64,000 nt of DNA from Clostridium sp. AM34-11AC (GTDB lineage Bacteria; Bacillota; Clostridia; Lachnospirales; Lachnospiraceae): assembly GCF_003435375.1 (NCBI RefSeq), contig NZ_QWGL01000004.1, positions 1 through 64,000 of the forward strand. The letters are read 5' to 3'. The stretch's first letter is position 1, and every line of letters starts with the position of its first letter. Shown here one piece after another: positions 1 to 7,215 of this stretch. Made by a program: the position numbers and the translations under genes. A model generated the notes under the pieces. That model saw only the letters and a list, made by a program, of their open reading frames with translations. It had not been told where the DNA came from and ran no database searches.

Positions 1-12
1 TAGCCACAAGTG

Positions 13-588
13 TTACAAAAAAGCTTGACCACAACACTTCGGCTTGAGGATGATTCTGTTCTTGAGCAGTTCCTGTAATACTGCATCCGTATCGCAACAG
101 TATCCAATCTTCTCATCGAACCTTGCCTTGTAGACTTTCTTATTGAACCATCTCAATCCTCCGGATGTTCCTGCAAAGGTAAACTCCTGTGCATAGTTCC
201 ACGGTGCGATAGACGCATCCACTGCTCCGTATCCTATGTCGAGGTCTACCATCAACTGTGCAATCCTTTCCAGTTCCGATGTGATAACCTCCGGGTCCGT
301 AATCTTCTCATTGAAGTCGAGCCTGTATATGAGGTCGTTCATATCATCATCTATCATTGCGATTACATCTTCCTCTGAATTATCTACAATCCAGTTCACA
401 ACCTTGACGATGTTGTTTATCTCCTCATCCGGTACTGCAATCAGATTTTCTTTCGGGATGACCTTGAGGTATTCATCCTCCTCAGACTTTCTGACAACCA
501 CTTTGTAGTATTCCAGTAACTTATGAGTGGTAATCGTGGCTGCTCTCTTGTAACTCGGTATGTAGATACCAAACTTCCTTTTGTTCAT
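13..588 (-). CDS. TET-associated-type glycosyltransferase (phage)
   Basis: A 191-residue protein starting at the ATG whose GGAGG lies 7 nt upstream; a GTG two codons earlier is less likely. The N-terminus (IPSYKRA) and an aspartate triad DDDM at residues 80-83 fit a nucleotide-sugar-binding glycosyltransferase fold. The overall pattern resembles the phage TET/JBP-associated glycosyltransferases (TAGT), known to glycosylate hydroxymethylated bases in phage DNA. It is the last visible gene of a five-gene cassette and its ATG overlaps the WbqC-like stop (ATGA). The end is abrupt: the frame stops just after a run of six T, while a shifted frame reads on to the window edge as CNTCG, so the C-terminus may be frameshifted. 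It could instead decorate a surface polysaccharide. The family call is from motif memory only. Confidence 0.62.
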   Translation of the reverse strand: MNKRKFGIYIPSYKRAATITTHKLLEYYKVVVRKSEEDEYLKVIPKENLIAVPDEEINNIVKVVNWIVDNSEEDVIAMIDDDMNDLIYRLDFNEKITDPEVITSELERIAQLMVDLDIGYGAVDASIAPWNYAQEFTFAGTSGGLRWFNKKVYKARFDEKIGYCCDTDAVLQELLKNRIILKPKCCGQAFL

Positions 589-1262
589 AGCCACACCTCC
601 GGTATTCTAAATCCTGCATTGAAGATATAATCAATGACGCTCATGTTCGGCAGGAACGGTTTGTATTTTCTCTGATACACAACTGGTTGATAATCAGAAT
701 AGACGAGGTTGATGCCGTTCTTCCGGTATCTTTCCTCGTCATGGTACGCTTTCGCTCCTGTTCCGCTGTAATATGTGTCAGCCTTTGCAATCTTGCACAT
801 CTGTAATATCCTGTCATCCTTATGGCCTGTAATTCCAAGTTCCGATGCCATGATGACTTCGGTCTTAATTCCAAATCTCCTCAGAATGTAGTATATGAGG
901 TTGCTATTCAGTTCCACGAGCCGCAGGTCCTCTCTCGACAGAGCCTCAATCCTGTCGATTATCTCCATGCCCTCTGAGAAGTGATTCGCCCTTGCGTACG
1001 CTTCCTTTATGGTTCTGCATATCTTTGGCAGATTTCTCATCGGGTCTGATATGGAAATGTCGCACAGTCTCGAATCGTGATGAGCGTTGACCGGAACCGT
1101 AATCTTCTGCTCCCCTGCTTTGGTCTGTATCCAGTTCCAGTTGTGCATCCCTTTTTTGGAATAGCACACATCATCAGACAGAACCAAGACATCGCTCTTG
1201 AAAGCCTTGTAGAAAACTCCCATATACGGCAAAAAGTTCGGCTGATGTGATGTAAGTATCAT
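585..1262 (-). CDS. WbqC-like family protein
   Basis: A 225-residue protein opening with the HQPNFLPY signature (residues 6-13) of the WbqC-like family, found in O-antigen and other sugar-modification loci; the chemistry of the family is poorly defined. The ATG overlaps the stop of the upstream deacetylase (ATGA) and has a strong SD (GGGAGG). The stop overlaps the next ATG. Full family length, no truncation seen. Inside a phage and next to a sugar deacetylase and an acyltransferase, it probably helps build an unusual amino sugar. That role is inferred from context. Confidence 0.7.
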   Translation of the reverse strand: MILTSHQPNFLPYMGVFYKAFKSDVLVLSDDVCYSKKGMHNWNWIQTKAGEQKITVPVNAHHDSRLCDISISDPMRNLPKICRTIKEAYARANHFSEGMEIIDRIEALSREDLRLVELNSNLIYYILRRFGIKTEVIMASELGITGHKDDRILQMCKIAKADTYYSGTGAKAYHDEERYRKNGINLVYSDYQPVVYQRKYKPFLPNMSVIDYIFNAGFRIPEVWL

Positions 1263-1924
1263 TCAGCCACCTCCCTTATCAGCATAAATGCCTCCGCATA
1301 CTTCTTTCCTACCGTGACTCCCCTGTGCTGTGCAAGTGCCTTGATTCCTTCAATGGACCTTGCCGCAGGATACTCTCTCAACTGAGACTTGTATCCCTCC
1401 ATTGCCATGAGTTTGAAGTTTATCTGCTTCGTGATGTCCTCATAGACGTTCGGGATAAATGCGTTCTGCGTATTCGGAATATTCCAGTCTGTCTCAGACA
1501 GGACTTCATACGCAAGGATTCTTTTCACATTGTTACTTCCATTCGGTCTCAGTGCCACCATTGCAGCATCTGCTACAATCTGATGGTCTCGGTGCATATC
1601 TCCTCGATGTGGAATGAAAACTTCATCCGGTCGTACCACATCGACCACATCTGCCAAGATTTCATTCAGCCTGTATTGAGGAATGGTGTCGAGCCTTGCT
1701 GTCGGCAGTGCAATTCTGATGAAATGACCTACGCCCACATTACTGTGAGCAATCTGCATTTCCTTAAATTCCTGCTCAATGAACTTTCGGGAATACATCG
1801 GTCTCTTTCCCTCTGATACGATGCAGACCCATACATCGTCTCCTGCCTCTGCCCTTTTTGCAATTACGCCTCCACATCCAAGGATTTCATCATCCGGGTG
1901 TGGTGCGATAACCAATACTGTCAT
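1259..1924 (-). CDS. PIG-L/LmbE-family deacetylase
   Basis: A 221-residue protein with the zinc-binding motif APHPDDE (residues 7-13) and a later HRDH (111-114), both diagnostic of PIG-L/LmbE N-acetyl sugar deacetylases. The family removes acetyl groups from GlcNAc-type groups. The longer in-frame N-terminus (up to 2056) is rejected because it lies inside the upstream gene and the ATG at 1924 has GGAGG upstream (reverse strand) plus an ATGA overlap with the previous stop. It sits between an acetyltransferase and a WbqC-like protein, which suggests a deacetylate/re-acylate step on an amino sugar. The substrate is unknown. Confidence 0.85.
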   Translation of the reverse strand: MTVLVIAPHPDDEILGCGGVIAKRAEAGDDVWVCIVSEGKRPMYSRKFIEQEFKEMQIAHSNVGVGHFIRIALPTARLDTIPQYRLNEILADVVDVVRPDEVFIPHRGDMHRDHQIVADAAMVALRPNGSNNVKRILAYEVLSETDWNIPNTQNAFIPNVYEDITKQINFKLMAMEGYKSQLREYPAARSIEGIKALAQHRGVTVGKKYAEAFMLIREVAE

Positions 1925-2547
1925 CTGTCTGTCCTCCTTTTGATTATCTTTGCCGGAACACCTACTGCCGTGCAGTACGGCTCGATGTCTCCGAGGACTA
2001 CCGCCCCTGCTCCGATAACTGAAAATTCTCCAAGTCTCTGCTGACCTATGCAGCAAGCCATACTGCCGAGGTAGGCACCATCTTCCACGACTACATCCCC
2101 ATTCATCACGGTCGCTGTCGCTATCCGGGTGTGGTTCTTAATCGTGCAGTGATGCTCAATCAAAGATTTGGAGTTTACCATGTTGTTGTCTCCTATGACG
2201 GTTCCGATATTGATAACCGCCATCTTCCCAATGAAATTGCCTGTGCCTATCTTTACCGAGTCGGAAATAAGTGCTGTCTTGTCGATGATGTTGATAGTCT
2301 CAAGTCCTAATCTCTTGACAGCCTCGAACTGCCTCTTCCTTGGTTCTGTATCTCCTATTGAGATAAAATAGGCATAGTCTCTAAAATTAAAAACCTCCTC
2401 GATTGTGGCTGCTAAAATAGGTTTTCCCATGTGGTATCCCTTTTTATATTCATCCACAAAACCGATGAGGTCGTATTCTTCCTTTGCCATAGAGTCATAT
2501 ACCGACTCCGCATATTCCCCGGCACCAACGAATATTACTTTCTTCAT
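1921..2547 (-). CDS. NeuD/PglD-like sugar O/N-acyltransferase
   Basis: A 208-residue protein. An N-terminal Rossmann-like part (VGAGEYAES near residue 8) precedes left-handed beta-helix hexapeptide repeats over roughly residues 85-200. This is the architecture of the NeuD/PglD family that acetylates amino sugars with acetyl-CoA. Its ATG overlaps the ParB-like stop (ATGA) and its own stop overlaps the deacetylase ATG. No truncation is seen. The partner order acetyltransferase-deacetylase-WbqC-glycosyltransferase is unusual in phage and suggests modification of a sugar that the glycosyltransferase transfers. The substrate cannot be told from sequence. Confidence 0.78.
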   Translation of the reverse strand: MKKVIFVGAGEYAESVYDSMAKEEYDLIGFVDEYKKGYHMGKPILAATIEEVFNFRDYAYFISIGDTEPRKRQFEAVKRLGLETINIIDKTALISDSVKIGTGNFIGKMAVINIGTVIGDNNMVNSKSLIEHHCTIKNHTRIATATVMNGDVVVEDGAYLGSMACCIGQQRLGEFSVIGAGAVVLGDIEPYCTAVGVPAKIIKRRTDR

Positions 2548-3161
2548 TCTTTGGCACCGTCCTTAGCCTGCAAATCTTCTCCGGAGCGGATTTGGTCTTT
2601 AATCTTGTCATACCATATCGCCCTCGCATTTATCTTTCTCTTCGAGATTGCAACCTTTGCTCCCTCGATGCCGAGTTTTCTGATGAGGTCGTTATAGTCC
2701 AGTTCATTCTTGCAGACAATCATCACATAATCGTATTTCTCGTAATGGATGAGTTCCATCTCCGGTATGCTTCGCTCCTCCATCTCTTTCTTAGTTGCTT
2801 TCTCAAGTCCAAGGTCAACGGTAAGGTCTGCTGTCCAGTCTGCCAGTAAGTCCATATCCCAATCTCCGGAATGAGTATTGTCCTTAATGTTGATTGCTCG
2901 GAGTTCTGTCTCTGAATATCCAATAAGACGCTTACACAGGATAATCGTGTCCGGGTCCATCTCCTTGATGACACTCAGTCTCATATTCCCACCGATGATA
3001 TTGTTATTCTCATCTATGATGAATGAGCCGAAGTCTCCGAAAGTCTCGATGCTGTTTCGGAGTTCATCTTTCTTCTTTTTGGTAATCTTCCTCGGATTTC
3101 CAAAGCCTGTCTTAACATCTCCCGCTCTCATTTCAACGGTTTCAATTCTTTTCTCTGCCAT
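2544..3161 (-). CDS. ParB-like nuclease-domain protein
   Basis: A 205-residue protein with a ParB/Sulfiredoxin-type N-terminal domain: NPRKITK near residue 22, GDFGSFIID, then IIGGNMRLSVIK (the G-G/N-x-R core of ParB proteins). In phages such proteins commonly sit beside DNA methylases and other DNA-modification genes, upstream of terminase. It is the first gene of the leftward cassette. The SD is AAAGGA, and the divergent + strand gene starts about 80 bp away, so both promoters must lie in 3162-3238. No HTH half typical of chromosomal ParB is visible. Confidence 0.72.
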   Translation of the reverse strand: MAEKRIETVEMRAGDVKTGFGNPRKITKKKKDELRNSIETFGDFGSFIIDENNNIIGGNMRLSVIKEMDPDTIILCKRLIGYSETELRAINIKDNTHSGDWDMDLLADWTADLTVDLGLEKATKKEMEERSIPEMELIHYEKYDYVMIVCKNELDYNDLIRKLGIEGAKVAISKRKINARAIWYDKIKDQIRSGEDLQAKDGAKE

Positions 3162-3197
3162 AATGTCATATCCTTTCTGTAAAAATGCTGAATTTCG

Positions 3198-3206
3198 TGA
3201 TACAAT
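3198..3206 (+). promoter_or_regulatory. Extended -10 promoter for the lone + strand gene
   Basis: TG-A-TACAAT is an extended -10 element placed 32 nt before the ATG at 3239. The -35 region is poor. Seen by eye only. Confidence 0.4.
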
Positions 3207-3238
3207 GATGACATCCGTTCTTGAGAGGAGGTGTCATC

Positions 3239-3892
3239 ATGTATAACGGAGACGAAAAGTTAATCAGTGACGGCGTGTATCTGCCGTACACGATGCTCAA
3301 CTTTTGGCAATGGTCTCTCTCGAATATCCAGTTCGGAATGACAAGAGGAACATTTGCCGATTTCATTGTGAGATGCTCGCTTGACAGTGGCGGTATCATT
3401 ACACGCCCCGACATCGGTACAGGTTTTGAACCTTACGACCTTGAAGGACCTGTAATACCGTCCATCGGAAGAGTATCTCGTATCGAGGTCAAATCATCTG
3501 CATATCTCAACTCTGAGACCTGCAAGTATTCGGAGAGAGCATCTTTCAGCATCGCTCCTGCAAGAGTTCCTGTTGATGGCGATTACAAAAAAGACTCGCC
3601 TCAGCAGCGGAACAACGACCTCTATGTTTTCTGCCTCTACACCGCAACAGACAATCGAAGAAACATTCTTGACCTGTCTTGGTGGGAGTTTTTCGTTCTG
3701 CCTACATACCGGATTGAAGAAAACGAGAGTCTGTGCAAGCAGAAAACCATTTCCATAAAGCGTGTCAAGGAACTATGTCCTACGCTTTCATTCGATATGC
3801 TGTGCAATGCAATCGTGGAGTCGTGCAACTCCATTCCTGCAAATAGTCAAATAGGTTCTCCCCCCCCCCCCCGAACATCCGTTCAGTTTTGA
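3239..3892 (+). CDS. PD-(D/E)XK-like protein with a C13 tract
   Basis: A 217-residue protein of unknown function. The ATG at 3239 has AGGAGG 7 nt upstream, better than a TTG 18 nt earlier. Conserved-looking blocks are NFWQWSLSN (21-29), FADFIV (39-44), an aspartate in PYDL (D67) and RIEVKSSAYL (81-90). The D/E...D...ExK spacing is that of PD-(D/E)XK nucleases. It is the only + strand gene among leftward phage genes and has its own promoter and terminator, like a phage moron. A run of 13 C (3860-3872) lies six codons before the stop; slippage would swap the C-terminus. A paralogue lies at 13930-14454. The nuclease role is inferred. Confidence 0.7.
   Translation: MYNGDEKLISDGVYLPYTMLNFWQWSLSNIQFGMTRGTFADFIVRCSLDSGGIITRPDIGTGFEPYDLEGPVIPSIGRVSRIEVKSSAYLNSETCKYSERASFSIAPARVPVDGDYKKDSPQQRNNDLYVFCLYTATDNRRNILDLSWWEFFVLPTYRIEENESLCKQKTISIKRVKELCPTLSFDMLCNAIVESCNSIPANSQIGSPPPPRTSVQF
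3860..3872 (+). repeat. Homopolymer tract of 13 C
   Basis: An uninterrupted C13 run inside the 3' end of the preceding gene. In the current frame it reads four Pro codons, then RTSVQF and stop. One alternative frame ends as EHPFSFEV; the other stays open into the downstream terminator region and beyond. Such tracts are classical slippage sites and also classical sequencing-error sites. Confidence 0.9.
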
Positions 3893-3904
3893 GGTGTAGG
3901 CTCG

Positions 3905-3938
3905 AGCCGCTTTTCTCTCTTGAGATGGCGGCTTTTTG
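3905..3938 (+). terminator. Rho-independent terminator of the + strand gene
   Basis: AGCCGC at 3905-3910 pairs with GCGGCT at 3928-3933, followed by a T run. It lies 13 bp after the stop codon of the PD-(D/E)XK-like gene. Confidence 0.6.
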
Positions 3939-3941
3939 CAT

Positions 3942-3975
3942 AAAAATAGACTGCCTCCGGGAATTGAGACAGTCT
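3942..3975 (-). terminator. Terminator of the leftward early operon
   Basis: On the reverse strand AGACTG (3970-3975) pairs with CAGTCT (3948-3953), followed by ATTTTTAT. It is back to back with the + strand terminator, so it insulates convergent transcription. Confidence 0.6.
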
Positions 3976-4203
3976 TGCTCGCTAACGCCAAATACAGAAA
4001 TATCCCGAACGATTTCTCGCCGGGATACTCATGTCGTCTTTGGGAAGAAGAACTACATGGCTCTGCATTTGGATGACATTATGGGGTCTGTTGGCTACTA
4101 CCATACTATCATTGGAATATTCCAATTTCAACCTTACATTTTTCTTACATTCCAATTCAGTATGTATTGTGCGTTTCGTATAGCCGCAGGGAGCGTTTAT
4201 TTC
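3976..4203. other. Gene-poor spacer with an operator-like palindrome
   Basis: Between the terminators and the late-regulator-like gene no ORF with a convincing ribosome site is seen. A 40-codon reverse frame (ATG near 4099) has no SD. The stretch contains a perfect 16-bp palindrome described separately. Confidence 0.5.
4111..4126. promoter_or_regulatory. Operator-like palindrome ATTGGAATATTCCAAT
   Basis: A perfect 16-bp palindrome. Its core TTGGAA-NN-TTCCAA equals the sites around the prophage repressor promoter at 13461 and 13753, so it is probably a remote site for the same repressor. Confidence 0.55.
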
Positions 4204-4761
4204 CTACATTCCGAGCAAATATACCGCCAATATCTTACAGGCTATTCCTATGTCTCTGTAAACGATTTTCTCACTGATGTTTTCCATCTCAGCAATTTCT
4301 TTTACATCATGTGCCTCGTCATCAATATACATTGCGTGCAGTTCTCTGTATCTTCTCTTCGCCTCCTCACTTGAGGAATTGTCAGCCTCTTTCTTATACA
4401 GTGCCATAGCCTTGTCGATAGACTGTATCTCGAATGAGTCTCTTTTTCTTTTGTTCTCAACAGACCTTATCCTGTTGTCTGCTTTCTCAACAACATCAAG
4501 TCCGCTTCCCATCAAATCTCTCACAAACGCCCATCTCAGTTCAATCTTCTCATCCTCTGTGAACTCTTCGGTCTCTGCCAGTGATGCTTTCACCCTGCGG
4601 TAGGATTGGAGTTTCTTCTTTGTGATGCGAACATTCTCATTATCTTTACGCTTCTGAGTTTTCTGTTCTTCGGAACGATATGCCTCAACCGCTCTATCGG
4701 CTGCAATGGCTGCTAAGTCGTTGAGTTGTTCCTGTGTTAATGAATATCTTGCCTCTTTCAT
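4204..4761 (-). CDS. Phage sigma-like/ArpU-type transcriptional regulator
   Basis: A 185-residue, highly charged, mostly helical protein. The C-terminus (KEIAEMENISEKIVYRDIGIACKILAVYLLG) reads as a helix-turn-helix of the sigma-region-4 type seen in phage late-gene activators (ArpU/RinA-like). The start has AAGGAGG 7 nt upstream. As the last gene of the early operon just before the late side, it fits a switch to late transcription. No exact family was recognised, and the function is inferred from position and the HTH. Confidence 0.55.
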   Translation of the reverse strand: MKEARYSLTQEQLNDLAAIAADRAVEAYRSEEQKTQKRKDNENVRITKKKLQSYRRVKASLAETEEFTEDEKIELRWAFVRDLMGSGLDVVEKADNRIRSVENKRKRDSFEIQSIDKAMALYKKEADNSSSEEAKRRYRELHAMYIDDEAHDVKEIAEMENISEKIVYRDIGIACKILAVYLLGM

Positions 4762-4849
4762 CAGCCGCCTCCTTGACTTTCTATGCCTTATAGCATATAA
4801 TTTTTCTTACCAGTATTGAGTCGCTAAGTGAGGCGGCTCTTTTTCTTTG

Positions 4850-5104
4850 TCATCTTCTATGGTTTCTCGCATTCGGGCAAGTAGCAAAGTGAGAAACATA
4901 TCCAAATCCAGTTGCTTCATCTGCATTGATGCCAGTGACGCAGGCGACTACATCGCCGCCCAGTGTCACAATTCTTTCCTTGCCATGAGGGTCAGTCTTA
5001 TAATTGACAATCTTCTCATTCACAGGCATGGACTTTCCCGACTTCATCTTTATAAATCGGATTTTGGCTCCGCAACTCCTGCATCTTCCTTCGTTTCCGT
5101 ACAT
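4850..5104 (-). CDS. Small zinc-ribbon phage protein
   Basis: An 84-residue protein beginning CRSCGAKIRFIKMKSGKSMPV, with a CxxC pair near residues 8-11 and a likely partner Cys near the C-terminus. This is a common small phage protein type of unknown role. The ORF runs open further upstream to 5311, but that extension is low-quality sequence lying over the neighbouring gene in another frame, so the internal ATG at 5104 (AGGCGG upstream) is chosen. It overlaps the upstream gene by about 55 bp. Confidence 0.55.
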   Translation of the reverse strand: MYGNEGRCRSCGAKIRFIKMKSGKSMPVNEKIVNYKTDPHGKERIVTLGGDVVACVTGINADEATGFGYVSHFATCPNARNHRR

Positions 5105-5385
5105 CCTTCCGCCTTTCTGCTCGCATCCGCTGCGGCTGCACATACCGCCATAGCATCTTCGAGTCTGATTGCAAGCATAATATTCGTCTGCACATCTCTG
5201 ATGGAGAATGTGCCAGTCTCTACGCTTGCAGATACATTTGCCTTTGTCTGTGACTGCTTGAATGGATAGCCAGTTTTCTGTCTCTTCTGTGTGAACTTGG
5301 TTCTCACGCAATCAGTTCTTAACTGAACACCATCAAGTGGACCATTCTTCGGATTGTCATTCTGATAAATCTTATTCTCTTCCAT
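5050..5385 (-). CDS. Hypothetical phage protein
   Basis: A 111-residue protein with no recognised domain. GGAGGG lies 9 nt before its ATG. The ATG overlaps the stop of the 54-residue gene upstream (TAATG), which supports translation. The middle contains a helix-like IRDVQTNIMLAIRLEDAMAVC. The C-terminal 18 codons overlap the zinc-ribbon gene in another frame. Function unknown. Confidence 0.5.
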   Translation of the reverse strand: MEENKIYQNDNPKNGPLDGVQLRTDCVRTKFTQKRQKTGYPFKQSQTKANVSASVETGTFSIRDVQTNIMLAIRLEDAMAVCAAAADASRKAEGCTETKEDAGVAEPKSDL

Positions 5386-5549
5386 TACTTTCTCCCTCCG
5401 AAACGCTTTTTCTTAGTAGGGTTCATCCTGCGTGATGCAGGATGTCCTTTCTCTCTCCAAATCTTGTCAAAGAAGTAATGAAACATATCTGTTGTTCCGC
5501 TTCTCTTATAACTCTGATTTCTTGCTACTTCTCTTGCTAACTTTCTCAT
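5385..5549 (-). CDS. Small basic phage protein, 54 aa
   Basis: A very basic 54-residue protein (MRKLAREVARN at the start, KKKRFGGRK at the end). GGAG lies about 10 nt before the ATG. The stop is coupled to the next start as TAATG. No family recognised; the charge suggests nucleic-acid contact, which is a guess. Confidence 0.55.
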   Translation of the reverse strand: MRKLAREVARNQSYKRSGTTDMFHYFFDKIWREKGHPASRRMNPTKKKRFGGRK

Positions 5550-5622
5550 CGTGTCGTCTCCTTATCTTTGCTCGCTGATAATTCAGCCATGCCTTAATCA
5601 ATTTTACAGTTACCCTTAACAT
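5506..5622 (-). CDS. Small basic phage peptide, 38 aa
   Basis: A 38-residue basic ORF (MLRVTVKLIKAWLNYQRAK...). GGAGGAG lies just upstream, inside the end of the 195-residue gene whose stop overlaps it (TGATG). It overlaps the next small gene by 44 bp in another frame, so one of the two might be spurious. Confidence 0.4.
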   Translation of the reverse strand: MLRVTVKLIKAWLNYQRAKIRRRHDEKVSKRSSKKSEL

Positions 5623-6209
5623 CAATACTCCTCCGGGTCATAGTATCCATAGTCATCCCCAAATTCGTCTGACATATCTTCCTCGTCCTGTGGACCGTCC
5701 TCCGGACTTCCATCGGACTCATCATCTTCCGGCTCATTCATAGGGAGTGCAGGGATTTTTCTTCCCTCGAGAACTTCGCCCTCAACAACTTCCGCATCGG
5801 TCGCAGGCTCCTGTGCGTTCTGAACCTCCATGTCAAAGATGCTCATTTGGTCTCTTCCAGTAATAGGTCTGAGTACATACTCGCCTTTTTCATTATCCCA
5901 AATCATCTCCATGCCATCGCAGTTCATATCGCCTTTCTGCTCATTCTTGATTTGCAGAACCGAGCCAACCTTATGCTGAAACTTCGGCGTATGTACAATT
6001 CTCATATCTCCCTCGATGTTCGGGTCTCTGTTCTGAACTGTCTCCTCTGTGAATGACACATCAATCGTGATTGTCATTTTTCCCTCGAGACTGCCCTTTT
6101 CCGCCATGTTGGCAAGCAGTTTCTGTAATACTTGGTCTGCATCCGTTCTTAACTTCTTGAATGTGTCATCCTCGAAATGCAGTGTCGTTTCCTCAATGAA
6201 ACTTCCCAT
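5622..6209 (-). CDS. Hypothetical phage protein, acidic C-terminus
   Basis: 195 residues from the ATG at 6209, with AAGGTGG upstream. A TTG seven codons earlier lies inside the preceding gene. The core (residues about 30-90, KMTITIDVSFTEE...KFQHKVGSVLQIKNEQKG) resembles the small phage proteins often annotated as replication-terminator-like. The last 50 residues are almost all D/E with a DDYGYYDPEEY end, like single-stranded-DNA-binding partner tails. It lies in the recombination/replication cluster. The label is weak. Confidence 0.5.
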   Translation of the reverse strand: MGSFIEETTLHFEDDTFKKLRTDADQVLQKLLANMAEKGSLEGKMTITIDVSFTEETVQNRDPNIEGDMRIVHTPKFQHKVGSVLQIKNEQKGDMNCDGMEMIWDNEKGEYVLRPITGRDQMSIFDMEVQNAQEPATDAEVVEGEVLEGRKIPALPMNEPEDDESDGSPEDGPQDEEDMSDEFGDDYGYYDPEEY

Positions 6210-6210
6210 A

Positions 6211-7215
6211 CTATTTTTCCACCTTTCCAAATTGAATATTGTTCTTTATCATAAACTCCTTTACAGACAGTATCTGAGCCTTTGTTCCTCTAATCGTGAA
6301 CGATGCCTTATAAATCTTGGTGTCAGTATCCTTGTCTGCAAACGGGTCTACAACCTGTGCATCCTTTGACTGTTCCGGTACGCTTTCCGGCTGTCTTGGT
6401 ACATTTTCCGCAGGAATTGATACGCTTTCTGTGACCTTTGGTACGCTTTCTGCCTGCTCCTGCACATTTTCCAGTTCGGTTGGAGGATTGGTAGCCTCTG
6501 CCGCTTTGGCTGCTTCCTGCTCTCTCCTGCGTTCCTCAGCCTCTTCTCGAGCCGCTTTCTCTTCCTCTGCCTTGCGGTCAATTTCTTTCATTCTGCCGAC
6601 CTCACTGAGAACCGATGTCATATTTCTATCCTTGCGGAAGTAATAGTCCTTAGCGTACGCTCTGTACTTCTCTTCAATCATGGTTTCGATTGCTCTGAGG
6701 TCTGTATCTGTTCTGCTGATTTCCTTGAAAATCTCTTCCTTGCAAGACTTGAGTGATGCGGTCTTATTGAGCCACTTCGGATTGAAAATCATGTCAAAGG
6801 TCAGAGCATCCTCCAATTCTCCGATGTTCTCCTTGAAATATGAAATCAACTCCTGCTTCTTATCTTCTTTGACCTTTTCCTCGTATGCCAACAACTGCTC
6901 GTCAATCATCGCTATCGGCTCATCTATCATAGCCACAACTTCCTTGACCTCAGCCTCGAATGCTTCATACGGAGCCATCAATGCTTTCTTGACCTGTATT
7001 CTTCTGTCGGAAATATCCTTTCTCATGGCATTGAGGGTTGCCCTGTCTTTCTTGGCATCCTGCATCTGCTCCTCCGTGTAGGTCAAGCCAGTGTACTGCT
7101 TCGTGATTTCCGCAACAGCATTCATAATCTGCTCTTTGTTCCAACCGATTTTTTGAAGGAATTTTCCCTCATCCGGCTGACTGATTACCAGTGATAATTC
7201 TTCCATAAATGTCAT
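6211..7215 (-). CDS. DUF1351-family phage protein
   Basis: A 334-residue protein rich in coiled coil. Residues 40-215 match the look of DUF1351, a family found beside phage recombination genes; its function is unknown. A long charged coil (about 205-245) leads to a low-complexity linker with repeated ESVP-type units (about 250-285) and then a small globular C-terminus (IYKASFTIRGTKAQILSVKEFM). The ATG overlaps the RusA stop (ATGA); a second ATG three codons in is also possible. Confidence 0.65.
   Translation of the reverse strand: MTFMEELSLVISQPDEGKFLQKIGWNKEQIMNAVAEITKQYTGLTYTEEQMQDAKKDRATLNAMRKDISDRRIQVKKALMAPYEAFEAEVKEVVAMIDEPIAMIDEQLLAYEEKVKEDKKQELISYFKENIGELEDALTFDMIFNPKWLNKTASLKSCKEEIFKEISRTDTDLRAIETMIEEKYRAYAKDYYFRKDRNMTSVLSEVGRMKEIDRKAEEEKAAREEAEERRREQEAAKAAEATNPPTELENVQEQAESVPKVTESVSIPAENVPRQPESVPEQSKDAQVVDPFADKDTDTKIYKASFTIRGTKAQILSVKEFMIKNNIQFGKVEK

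Noticed and set aside
3980..4099. 40-codon reverse ORF in the 3976-4203 spacer
   Set aside because: No ribosome site, ends before the terminator; nothing recognisable.
3889..4374. + strand ORF of 161 codons after the C13 tract
   Set aside because: It crosses both terminators and the palindrome, starts without an SD and overlaps the late-regulator-like gene. It matters only as one alternative frame of the C tract.
5105..5311. N-terminal extension of the small zinc-ribbon gene
   Set aside because: The extra 69 residues are Cys/Arg-rich shadow sequence over another frame with a better ribosome site; the internal ATG has an SD.
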